64,000 bases of DNA from positions 186,001-250,000 of the forward strand of contig JAYKAV010002955.1 in NCBI GenBank assembly GCA_035582835.1. The letters run 5' to 3'. The notes below the pieces were generated by a model. It had not been told where the DNA came from and searched no databases. It saw only the letters and a list, made by a program, of their open reading frames with translations. Positions 36,301-47,989 of this stretch are shown piece by piece. Made by a program: the position numbers and the translations under genes. Numbering within the stretch: position 1 is the first letter of the stretch; every line of letters begins with the position of its first letter. The stretch comes from Phoebastria nigripes. Lineage: Eukaryota > Chordata > Aves > Procellariiformes > Diomedeidae.

Positions 36301-38390
36301 GCGGTACATGCCATCCTCACTGAGGTCAGTATTATTTCTTGTCCTGACAAGGATTCTCGGCTCAAAAGACTTTAATTTTTTTTGTCTGCTTCAAGCAACA
36401 GCGGGGGGGACGAGCAGGGCATTTTTCTCAAGTGATGAAGTCTGTTCCCACGGCTGTGGGAAGGAAGATGGAGGGAGAGGGAGTGGGAGGCAGGAGCAGG
36501 CAGAGGAGTGGGATATGCGGAGAGATCCAAACTTTGGCAGGAAGATTTGGACGAAGGCACTGAAAGGAGGTTTAAAGCAGATACGTTGTTTGAGAGCCAG
36601 GAGGCAGCTTCTTCTGCAATAGGTCCACAGTCAGCAGAGAGTTTGCTCTGGCCTGTGCCTGAGATGCAGCTGAGGAATTATTTCTCCAGTATTCCTAAAT
36701 TTGCATGCCCACGTGGAAGCAAGGAGATACGATGAAAACCTGCCTCATCCTCCTTTTGTTGGGTCAGCAGCATCCGCGACTGGCTGCTCTGTAAATATCA
36801 CTAGGAGAGATATTTAGGAGCCCTGATGTGCACGGTGTGAGCTAGACAAGAGGCAGGGCTGCTGCCTGCCCTAACCGCTCACCACTGCTAATCATTCGTA
36901 TTATTGTTGTGCCTGGAGGCCCTGACTGGGATCAGGGCTCCCACTGTGCGCTCTTATCTGCAAAGCTGCAGCCAGATGAAATCCCTGTCGAAATGGTTAG
37001 CTAGCCTGGATGGTCTAAGTGTGGGAGAAAGGAAATGTTGTTCCCTCTTTACAGAGGGGGCATTTGTGGCACAGAGGTTTTCCTGATGTCAGGAGGGATG
37101 TTGTGGCACAGCTGGGAGGAACATCCAGGTCACTGCGTGCTCATGTTTGGTAAGTAGGACACCCTGACTTTGTACGCTGGGCTGGTCTCAGTGAGATGGC
37201 TGCATCTCTTTGTCCCACATAGTTATACTTGGCAGCAGAATCACCTGGAGAGGTTACTGGTTCTCACATGGCAGGGGCTGTGAGGATGCTCTGCTCCCAG
37301 GAGCCCTCTTGCTGCTAAAGTCCAGATTCTGACCTCCAGGAGAAGAAGCATCCATGTGTGGTAGGGTGGTTGTGTCCTCTGCTCCTACTGGACTGAGCCA
37401 GGAATGGGCAAAAGGACATTTCTGATAATGCCTCTTCCCCTGGTCTCAGACTCCAGGTTAACTTCCAACATTGCCAGCTTTGAGTGCAGCTTCCCCTTCC
37501 TCTCCGTACCTCCCTCATCAGATAGGTCTGACAACCAAACCTACAAATAGCACTGTCCTTAGATAGTGGATAACATCTGACCACTCCTCCTTGTTCTCAA
37601 GGGTCAGCAAAGTTCCATGTTAGTGAAATGCTCCTCTTTTTCTTCTCTTCATGCAACTTGCAACCTCAAAGTACATCTTACGTGTGGGAGCACCAGTCAA
37701 ACCCCCGGTCAAAAGCCCCATAAGATAAGGTTGTGGTCACATATTCAGGAATTTGTGCATAGCTGGAAGTGAAAGATGTAGCAAAAAGGGGCTTTTTTTG
37801 ACATACAAGTGGGAATTTAAGGAGAAAACATTCATTCCTCCTGCTTAAATTTGAGCTGGATCACATTTTGGATTGCCATGTTTGCAGATAGAGTGGCTGT
37901 AGTCATGTAATCGCCTCGCTCTGTGACCAGTAATGATACACTGCTATTGCAGTGAAGAACAGAAGTGTTGAAAGACATTTTACAGCTTAGAAACGGGGAA
38001 ATTCTTCCCCTCTTCCTCCACATATATATGCCATAATGTGAGCAAATATGGCAAAGTGCAACTATGTGGCACATGTTGAAACTGAAATCTGCCTGGTCTT
38101 CTCCCCTGGGACTGAATTTGACAAGGCCTTACTATTTCAGGAGTGCTAAAATGAAACAGTAATATACTACTGAGTTTCATCCAAACCCAGTTTTATTATA
38201 TGAACTACTTTCATCTACTGCCTATGCCTCTTCCCATCCAAATATGGACAGAATAAACAAAGCAAACCCACAAACTTCGCTGCTTTGCTCAGAGCACGCA
38301 GCAGCTATCCAGTACACTCATGAAAAAATTAAGATATCTCACCTGTGTATAGGAATTTTTATCTATAGTTCTCAGCCTGCTTTATAAAGG
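33370..38390. other. Unique non-coding sequence, no gene seen
   Basis: No recognised gene. Open frames such as those at 34474-34800 and 36179-36622 are short, overlap others on the opposite strand and have no visible domain. An acceptor-like pyrimidine tract ending in CAG at 33813 precedes a 68-codon open frame, but nothing else supports an exon. Confidence 0.55.
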
Positions 38391-38394
38391 AGAG

Positions 38395-38480
38395 AAGAGC
38401 TNTGTCTCTGTTTTACTGATGAGGAAGTAGGATGAATAAGAAATATACCCAAATTCTTTGGAAGTTTGAATCTTGACTCC
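38395..38480 (-). mobile_element. Possible MIR-type SINE relic
   Basis: TGTTTTACTGATGAGGAAGT is followed about 50 bases later by AAGTTTGAATCTTGACTCC. The spacing and order resemble antisense MIR (TTTTACAGATGAGGAAACTG, then a GTTTGAACCC-type segment). The AGGTCACACAG core is not recognisable, so this is a weak call. Confidence 0.35.
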
Positions 38481-38484
38481 AGGA

Positions 38485-41400
38485 TGGGACGATGTAAGTG
38501 TCTGTAGGGAGAATATAAAGATATACTCATATATTCAAATATGTCCAGTGCTGGGAATCTTTAATAGACATGGCCCAGCCTCTCACTGTGTGGAGATGCT
38601 GCAAATTCACCTTTCCCAGCTCTGGGAAGAAAAGTGCCTGTTTACCCAGAAACTGGGAATTTTGTTTCAGTAAGGCTGGTAGGAATGATGACAGGGTTCA
38701 ACAATTTCCCCAGCCCTGCTGAATTCAGTGGGAGTCCTTCTAACCGGATCAGGCCTTAGTGGTAAAACAAATCCTAGGTTACTTTGAAAAGAATCATCAA
38801 AAAGCTTCCAGTTTAGGGATTTCTAGATCTCCTTCTTCTTTCATGACCTTTCTGTAGGACAGCTCGCCTGAGACCCAGGTGGAGAGCAGCCAGCTGAGCT
38901 GGTGGCTTTACAGCAAAAGGACAAATATGTTCACAAACAAGTTCTAATAGTGGCTGACGAGTAGTATAAATAAATAGGATGCAACTAACAGCAATATTAT
39001 GCAGACATGCATTGTAGTCATTTTAGCTGGGTGAGCTCATTCACTACCATGAAACAAAGTTTTATAATTGCCTGGGGACATAGTGGGTGCCTTTAAGGGG
39101 CAAATGATATTAATGATGTTATTCAAAAAGATTAATGTCATCGTATCACAGAGTCCCCCATGACTCCAAAGAGCACATCTATTAATGAACTTACTTATGA
39201 TTAAAACATGCTGAGCGAAACAATAGTTAATTGAGCAATGGAAAAAAATACAAGGGAAGATTTTATCTTTTATGAAAGCAGATTTATACAATTTAGCCTG
39301 TGACTAAAATTGTCTTTGAGGTGCATAGGATCACGTTTGCAATCAGACAATGTCATCGCCTGTTGGACAGGACACAGGAACTGGCCACTGTGGGCTTCTT
39401 GCCATCCCAAATTAACTGCTGCACATCTGGCGTGGAAGAGCTTCACCACTCTCCTCCATTTTACTGTTGCAATATCTACACCATCCCATCTGCTTGGACA
39501 GGCCCACCGAGGGCTACTGAAGCAAAAGGTCTGAGACAAAGCATACGAATATCAAATNTCTGTGGTTTTGTATAACGCCCACAGTGAGAAATCCAGGGAG
39601 TGGTTAACTGAAGGCAAGTCAGGGTGTTGCAGGGCATTTGCTGAGCATGATAACTCTTTGTGTGCCTGCTCCTGCTCTGTGAGGGGAGGCGGGGGCCACT
39701 GGCCATGCCAAAGAGGGTATCTGCAGACCCCAGCTGCAGACACTGATCCCAGAAGGAGCTCGGGGATGTGACCCTTGGTCTTGCAGAAGGACCTGCTGCA
39801 GGGTTGTCATGAGGTATCTGAGGTGGGGAAAGGGACCTTGCAGGCAAGGTCCTTGCCAGTGTCCCCTTGACAGCAGACAGAGGAGGAACCTGCCTGTGGA
39901 GGCCCATCATAAGGGACACACATTTCCATCTGCACTTGTACTCCTGGATCAAAGGGCTTGGAAAATCTTTGGATCTATTTGAGTCTGGGTCCATTATGCA
40001 TTTTTCTTGCACACATATGGTGTTATGTGTGTAGAGGGTACAGGTGGGAGTTAGTCATGGACGCCCCCACACCTCCCCATCAGGCAGCTGAAGCTGTGAG
40101 GATGTTGGATGAGGATGACCTGAGTTTATGCAACCTGCTTTTCTAGGCAAGACCTTTTTCTGGGATCTTTCAACTCTTTTTATGAGTAACAGCCTGGCAA
40201 GATCTCCACTTCAACAAGCTACCTCAAGAAGCAGTTGAAGATTTTACGGAAAACTTCTGAAATCTCCAGACCTGTCCTAACCTGCAGCTTCTCAAGTGGT
40301 TTCTATTATTTCAAGAGCCATGTGGCTGTACTGAAAGTTTTCTTTCACTTCCTCAGGCTTAATTCCCAAAAGTCATCAGAGACACCTTGATCAAAGCACG
40401 GCTCTGGCCCTCTAGTCTCTGGGAACCTGCTGCCAGGGTGTGCTGCCCTCTGCCTTGCCCAGCCCCAGGGCCAGAGGCGGGATGTCCACATCTCAGGGTG
40501 TCCGTCCCTGCAAGGGGAATGGCGTTTCTTGGGAGTGGAGCAGGGATGCTTGTCCCCGAGCCTCTTGCTGACTCTGTTGCTGGCCATCTGCCATGCTCTC
40601 AGCTGGAGGTCACCCCTTCTCCATGCCCTCAGCTGGGTGAAACCTCTGCCCACATCTCAGCTGCTTTGGTGCAAACTCCTCCATCTTCGCTTGAGCACTC
40701 AGGGATTGTGGGCCAGCAAAATGCACCCTGTTCCCCTTTATAAGCAAAGAGCTGCGGTTCCTTTTCTATCTCGCGTCCTCTTTTCCCTTACGGGCCACAC
40801 TGTACATGGCTTTTCCTTTAAAAAAGACCCCCCCNCACACGCACATATCCCTCCCTCCATCTTCTGTACGTGCCAAACTCCGCATGCGCTTGGTGCGCTT
40901 GCCAAGCCCTGCCTTGGCACCGAGGTGGGGCTCCTCATTCTGGGGCGGCCAGTGTGATCTCACCCTGGACCCAGGCATTTTCCTCCTGCTGGAAAAAGAA
41001 CATTTGGGCTATTAGCAGAGAGGAAGCTCACAGTGTCATGCAAGTTTATATCAAACAATCGTTGTACCAAAGGAGCTGGAAAAACAATTTTTTTAAGCAC
41101 CACTGTATCATTTCCCACTTTTTTAAACAAAAGCTCAAATATTTCAGCCATAAAAAAGTGGACAGTGCATTAACTCTTTCTGTTGCTTACATACAAACAA
41201 AAAATAACTGGAGGTTTAAGCCCAGAACCCTGTATCTCTCATCCTTCATGCTGGATCCTTATCTTAAAGTTGTGATTCAAAATAAGCTCTAATAAAAATT
41301 ATGCACCAGCCAAGGCAGGAAACACAATACTTGCCCTACCCTTTCTATCTTGTTCCCCATGATTACAGACCTATTGAGTGTGCCATAAGGAAAAACACAA

Positions 41401-44400
41401 TAGAATGAGATCAAATAATAAATGGAAGCAATACATCAGCCATATACTCCTTTAGCCCAAAACAACTTTCACCTCCAATTTTGGTCCATAAGGCCGTGAA
41501 CAGAACAGCACGTATTACCCTTTATGGGTAATAGGCATATTACAGATAAAGGAAAAAATGTCAGTTGATTTTGCTGGTGATCACATAACAAGAGTTTTCC
41601 AAAGGAAACCTAAAGCTGAAAAGATGTGTGGATTCAAGTTATGTATCACAATGTTGACTTTTATTTATTAATTTATTTCAAAAGATAGGTGTTTTATTGA
41701 TCTCTGTGATTTTTTTTTTAATTGGGGATGTGAAAAGCTGTAGTACCCTGAACGGAGTGTGTTTTCTTGTCTCTGGGGACACTTAAGTCTCTACCAAGTA
41801 TTTGCCCAGAATTCTCTCAGAATTGGAGAGAAGCAAAACATCCTCCCATGTTTTTCTCCTGACTAAGCTTTGATGAACTTAGTTTGCAGAAGTCTCTGCT
41901 CTGTACTGGTCCCCAAACTACAAGAATTGCTCTACCTTGCTACACAAAGTCTGGGTTAACCCAAAATTATGAGATGAAAGACCAGTGATTTTATCACTGG
42001 TGTATTTGCTGTAATATAGTGACATGGCATCTGTTGTTCATAAAACTTAACGGGGAACTGAATTACATGGTGGAAACAAAGTTACCCTATATGCTGATGC
42101 TAAACATGTTATGACTTACAATGAATTTTTTTATGATAAATGACTCAAAAAAGTTACAGAAGGCTGTCTCTATGAAATTATTTATCTATTTGTAAAGCTG
42201 CGGTATTGTAATGCAACTTTAGCATTCATAACACAGTTTTACTGCTAATACCTTATTAGATTTTGCAACCTAAAAGTTGATATTATAGACAGGGTGAAAC
42301 ACCACTTTGTCTGTAAAAGGTTTAGCAAAGGCTAAATATCCTTAAATTACAGTCATGGCAGTAAATGTTTTGAGTTCTTTTGCAATCACAGTTTTGTTAA
42401 GCAGCAGAATTACTTTTGTTGAACTTGTAAACTTTCCAGTACAAACTTGCTTTTGTTGACAGTATGTTTTTTGTAGCATTTTCAAGATAAAAAACTATTT
42501 TGATGATCAGAAGAGCCTGGCACTTACTTACAAGAAAAATAGGAACAAATGTTGACTTAAACATTATTTTTTGTTCTATTGTGGTAGGCATTTGCAGAGG
42601 ATAAAATCTATTAATGCATGGGAGCTGATGAGACATAATGTTAATAAGAATGATGTAAATACATAAGTAGATAATTGTCTGGGCAGTTGCATGGAGTTAA
42701 GAGTTTTAAGCAATTATCTGTGTTTATTGACTGGTCCATAAGCGTCTGGGTATACTACATGATGAGCATTACCAGCTAGGAGAGATGAAAAACTGATGAG
42801 AAACTGTGATGCAGGGGACTGCTGAAAGCTCTGAACTGGAGACCCAGACTGGGCTGACAAAGGGGTGTTTCGGTGAGCTCTGACTTTAAATTAGGGCTGG
42901 GGTAACCCTGCAAAGGGANGACCTGGTTGACTTGATTTCCAGTCGTGCCCTTACTCTGAAACTTCATGAACCAAAACAATTGCTATCACCTTCCTCTTGC
43001 AAAAGCCATCTCAGCGTGGCTTCTTGTTTGCAAAGGGGATGTGGATGCAGCTGCTGGGGCACGTAACAGTTGGTAGCCCTTTGCTGTGTATGTTGGAGAG
43101 GATGAACTAAATGCTCACAGCCTGTGTGCAGGAGAAGAAAACGACACTAATGCGTGTGGAAAAACAAAAGGAGGCAAGCAGGAAATAAATGAAAAAAATC
43201 CATGAGAAAATGGATTTTGTGGTGTATTTAACCATGGCTGGGAGGGGGTGCCTATGAAATGAGAAAGTTTGCTTGCTTGCCTGTAGGGTTTATTTGTTTT
43301 TTAAAGTTTTCTTTAAAAAGAGCAGGAAAAATCGAGCAAAAAGTCAAGTTTCTCATCAGCTGGTGACTCAGACAGCTCAAGCTGTGAGCAGCTCTGCGAT
43401 TTCTCACTAAGCAGCATGTGGTTCTCTCAGCCTTGGTGCAGAGACCCCCTTGAAAGACCCATTTGGACAAGCTACAATTTATGCTGGTGTCTGCTAGGCA
43501 AGCAGATGGATTTTTATTGGAGGAAGAATGCTCTGAATGAAAGTAGGATTAGCTTTGTGGAAAATCACCTGTGCTAAATACTAGTTTGGGCCAGTGACTG
43601 ATTTAGTGGTAGCGGATAGAAGCAGCCAAACATCTGTTTCCCTCGATCCTTTTTAAATGTTTCCCTCATCCTTTCATAGCGCTAAGCCTACAAGTATTTC
43701 AAGATCAAAGCGTTCAGCTTCCTGAGTGTTTCCTATATTTAGCGAATACCTGAATGAAGCAATGACCTTTCCCAATAAGAGATGAGTTGGCAACTGAACT
43801 GTGATTCCTACATGTGTGCACAGCTTTCTTCCCCGTACGCAGCCTGGTCATGAGTGCCACGGTTACAAGTCCCCGTAGCGTCAAGCTCATCTGGCATAAG
43901 GTCTCACATCTATCGATCAATGATGAGCAGCACTAGGATCTCCTTTACCAAAGATGCCATTGATCTGGGATGTGTAAGATTACAGGAGGGCAAGACTTGG
44001 GTTTCCATCCCATGTAAATTGCCAAAATGTTGACATTTTTTGACTTGAATCCCTCCTTTAGCATTTAATGCAGACCACCTGAAATCTTTTACTTTGAACA
44101 TTTCTAAGCATTTTATTTATGAATTAAGCTACTGTTAATTTGCTATATATTTAATAGATACATATTGTAGAATACATATGCATGTATCAATAGGGACTGA
44201 TTTTTTCTTTCATTGAAAAGGTTAAAATGGGGCATTCTGACAATCCTGAATCTGAAATACTTTCCAAAACATATTTTTTCCAGTTTCTCTGGAGAATTTC
44301 CCACCAGTTCTATAATGAAGCCATTCAAAATAGACTAAACAGACAAAGTATTTAAATGACAATATTCCAAATGGCAGACACTTCAGAGAGAGGCATTGGT

Positions 44401-44612
44401 ACATGCTATGTGTTTTTCGACACATCTCGTTTCTTCGGTACAGTATGTATTAAGAAACATTTCTTTTTTTTCCACGATACTCTTTGAGGAGGGCGTGCTC
44501 CTTGGAACAAACTTGCTATCCAAATGCACTCAGGATGAGGGCTATTACAGTTGAACAAGCTGTATAACTGACCTTTTGTTAATTAATGGCAATATATCAT
44601 GCATTCGTTAAT
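38485..44612. other. Unique non-coding sequence, no gene seen
   Basis: No recognised gene or dispersed family. The part at 39640-40980 is GC-richer and full of overlapping open frames on both strands, including one of 178 codons on the minus strand, but has no CpG island and no recognisable protein. The part at 41100-42680 is AT-rich. A homeodomain-motif-rich stretch lies near 39090-39260. Confidence 0.55.
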
Positions 44613-44613
44613 T

Positions 44614-44634
44614 GTTATGTTATGTTATGTTATG
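44614..44634. repeat. (GTTAT)4 microsatellite
   Basis: Four perfect copies of GTTAT plus one more G, set in AT-rich sequence. Confidence 0.95.
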
Positions 44635-44639
44635 GGTTG

Positions 44640-46185
44640 TGGATTTTTTTCTAACTTTATTTTCTATTGCTAAGGCTTTGATTATTTTTTTTAAAGAACA
44701 AGAAAGTTGAAGCTATCTGTACTCATGTGCAACTTCTAGGAGAGCTTAGATAGCTTGAAAAAGCATTTCCAAGAGCTGACTGAATTGGATAATTTTTGTT
44801 TTCCGTATTTTTTCTCTCCTTTCCCTGTCTCATCCATACTGACATGACTGTCATTTTAATTACATAATATTGCACTTGTTCAAATTGTATTTCCATGTTG
44901 CTGATGGAACAGCAGTTCTCCCATCAAGATGCATGAACGTGTATACAGTTGTGGGTGGGGGAAGGAATTTAATATATTTTTATGCAGAACTCATCTATAC
45001 TCCAAAAATGAGCCAATTTCCATGTGGAAACAGATTTGGCCTCCTTTAAAAACTGGCTGACTTCCCTGGAAAATATATCCATTTCGGCCAACGACTCTCT
45101 AAACTAACAGAACTTTCTTTGCGAACATTTTGAACCCAAAATGCAGTACAGAAAACTTTTCAGGATGAGTTTGTTTGCTGTTTTATACTTCTTCAGTTGT
45201 CACCCAGCTATGAAATTGGCTTGGTCTCATGGTGAGCAGTTTCAGTCTTTCCAGAAATGCAAAACAGCAACTACAGCCACAAGCAATTCAAAACCTGAGT
45301 TTATCCTCTCATCTGGAGCATGGTATCGGCCACAGCATAGAGCTCCCTGGTGCCATGCTGGGATATTTATTCTGCGTTCATGGAGAGGGACAGCCAGCCC
45401 AAGACAATCCCAAAAAACAACCTAGTCCCAATCCTACCTCAGGATCTGAAACATCATGATAAACCATCCAGGCACACTGAAAATAGAGAAAAATGTATCC
45501 TTTGCTGTTGTTGTGAGGCCATGTGAGTAAATTCCTGGGCACCACACTAAGGCCTTACTGTGGAGTTTGGCTTGTGCCAAGGATGGATTTTGATACATGG
45601 CTATTGACTTGCCGAGTGCCTTGCCTTTGCCTCTAGAAATGCCCAGACTGCTGAGGGATGAATACAGCTTTGCACAGTGTCCTCAGGGCTCATACAAACG
45701 AATCGGGTAGGAGCAGCAGTAAGAAAAAGGGCATTTCTTCCTTTCGAGAAAAGTTATTCTGTTAGTGGAGGGTGGGGGAATGAGCAGCCTGATAGCCTGA
45801 TGTTTGTCTTATTTTTTAAATCATGAACTCTCTTTCCTTCTTGCCTCTCTATCATCCCGGTCCTGTCAAATCGCTCTCTCTGAGTAATTAATTGGCTTTT
45901 GGTGGCTGGCATCTACCTTGCACATCCCAACTGGCACAAACTGGGCTCCGCTGTCAGAGCATGGTGGGGTGTCTACAAGGTACCAAGCTGGAGGACACTG
46001 TCGTAGGAACCCCATGCTCTAGCTCCAGTGCCCTGTCCCCATCAGCTGGTCCACTGTAGCTCTCCCTTGCTGTGACCCACTGCTCCAGGAGTGTCACCTG
46101 CCACCAAAGAGGACACAATGAGGTCCCCTGGGTCCCAAACCAAGCTAAAGTCTGCAGCTTTTCTCCCCCTTGCACTGCTCTTGGA
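44640..46185. other. Unique non-coding sequence, nothing recognised
   Basis: No gene, RNA or repeat family recognised. Open frames are short; the one at 45141-45425 has no visible domain. Confidence 0.5.
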
Positions 46186-46187
46186 CT

Positions 46188-46275
46188 GATGATGAGAGCA
46201 ATGAGGTTAAAGTGGTTTGCTGTAGGTCACACAGCAAGTGAATGGGAGAACCTGTTTTACAACAGGTTCCTCTCA
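46188..46275 (-). mobile_element. MIR-type SINE relic
   Basis: The plus strand reads GATGATGAGAGCAATGAGGT, then TTGCTGTAGGTCACACAGCA, then AGTGAATGGGAGAACC. This is the reverse complement of the MIR core segment GCTGTGTGACCTTGGGCAAG and its flanks. The AGGTCACACAGCAAGT block is almost perfect. The right end includes a perfect 9-bp hairpin at 46248-46269 that is not part of the MIR consensus I remember. The tRNA-like head is not clearly preserved. Confidence 0.75.
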
Positions 46276-46279
46276 GCTT

Positions 46280-47860
46280 TAAAGCACACAATTCAAAACC
46301 CACTCACTAGGTGCTTAAACAGGTAGAGAAAATACTCAGGATTTCTGCCTTCATGGTGGGTTTTAACATGCGATCATATCTTTCCCCTTTCAAAACATAT
46401 ATTAAAAAGTCCAACATCATTTCTTTTCTTGCCAATGTCAATGTAATAGGAGGAAGGATATTGTCATTTGGGATGCTAATGTGCTATTCTGGGTTGTGAT
46501 AGCAATAACATGATTATTCTGTTCAATTTTTATTTAGCAATTGTCTTTAAACTTCAGATTTAAACTGAATTAACCAATTTTCTCAAGTGATTGGTGTCAT
46601 ACTTTGGACAAGAAGATACTTAAATGGAAAAGAATGGCCAGTTCAGGTACTCTTTCATTTTTCTGATAATTTTACATCTCTTCTTGACTTTACCGTCCTT
46701 AATAGAGACATCCTGAAGCCGGTTCAGCTAATCAATATATTTATGCAACAGTCAGGAGCTGCCATATGGTGACATTCTCCTCTGAGCCTGTTCCCAACTC
46801 CTGGCTGGGTCTATTCCTGGATTTACTGAGAATCCTCTGAGAATAACAGCTGGGTGTAAAACGATAGCCTGAGGGTGCCGTCCAACACACACTTCAGATT
46901 TTGGATTATTTATATGTTTAGGCAGAGAGTGATAAAGTGGAGCTCACTCTTCTTATGGTTTCTGATTATAGAAAGCAGGTTTCTGCATAGGCTCACCAAA
47001 TGCTCTGTGACTGAGGGAGTGCAACAGCTTCCTGGAGGAACATGGTCTTGGTATAGGCACGTCTACAAAATGAACCCACTGAAACACGTAATTACAGGCT
47101 TAAGGAGTTGCTTGTCTTTGGTGCTGGTTGCTATTGTAAATACTGAGACTGATGGAAAGTCCTGAAGTCTTTGATGGTGGATTAAACTTTTTGACTTATC
47201 CAAGGCAAACTCCTGGAGAAGATGGTGGAAGTGAGCTCCCTGACCTCAATTACACCTGCTTGGGCTTCTCAGGTTTATTGATGCGTACTTTTGGTCTATG
47301 GTATTGGCTCTGTGGCCATTTCTGCATGTGCACAGAGCAGTAAAGTACAAACTAATTCACTCTATGTTTGGCTGCACCTGGAAACCACTTATTTCCAGAA
47401 CTTCTTAGAGCTGCTTATGTCACTTCTCTTCAGCACACCCTTTTCAGGACTATGGCCAAAGGCAGTTGAAGTTTTCCCCAGCACAGATTTTCCCCTCTCA
47501 GTCTGCGTTATGTCTACATTTCGTGGGAAGTGAACTGGTTTGCAGTTCACTCTAGATGCAACTCAGTCTGTGGGGTTTGTTCCCACCCTGCGTGCATTTC
47601 CGCAGCATGTCCAGTCTCAGCGCGGGAGGTCCACAGCATACATGAACCAACAGTCCCAAATGTTTGTCTTTGGTCTGGGAAAGGGTTGTCAGAGTGGGAG
47701 GAGTTGCTTGCAACTTACTTGGCAAATGGCTTCAAATAACCCCAAATTGCTCACCTTTGGAAAACACTTAAAGGACCCTACATTTTAGGCCAATCTTTTT
47801 TAAATGGATGGGCAGTATGGGGTGTGAGGGCGTGAAGTGATGAGGAAGAGGAGGAATCAG
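46280..47860. other. Unique non-coding sequence, nothing recognised
   Basis: AT-leaning sequence with only short open frames. Around 46495-46600 it is rich in ATTATT and AATTAA words. No repeat family was recognised. Confidence 0.5.
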
Positions 47861-47863
47861 GCT

Positions 47864-47982
47864 TTACAAATAGTAATAGTAGTAGTTACAAATAGTAATA
47901 GTAGTAGTAGTTTAGTCTAGTAGAGTAGTTTAGTCTAGATGATAGGTGAGATAATAGTAGAGTAGTTTAGTCTGGATGATAG
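47864..47982. repeat. Nested minisatellite built on TAG trinucleotides
   Basis: Two perfect 22-bp units beginning TTACAAATAGTAATAG lie at 47864-47885 and 47886-47907. They are followed by a TTTAGTCTAG segment and then two 25-bp units beginning TAGAGTAGTTTAGTCT, at 47921-47945 and 47958-47982, which differ at a single base. All share TAG/GTAG words, suggesting successive slippage and duplication from one seed. Confidence 0.9.
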
Positions 47983-47989
47983 ACCACCA

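Noticed and set aside
36372..36622. GC-richer purine-biased stretch as a possible exon or promoter
   Set aside because: CpG is sparse, no recognisable protein is encoded, and the open frames overlap on both strands.
37040..37085. CCCTCTTTACAGAGGGGGCA followed by GGCACAGAGG, a MIR-like segment
   Set aside because: Only a short stretch aligns and the rest of the MIR core is absent.
44869..44880. TATTGCACTTGT, identical to the first 12 bases of miR-92a
   Set aside because: The match stops there and I see no flanking sequence able to form the miR-92 hairpin. It is a chance match.
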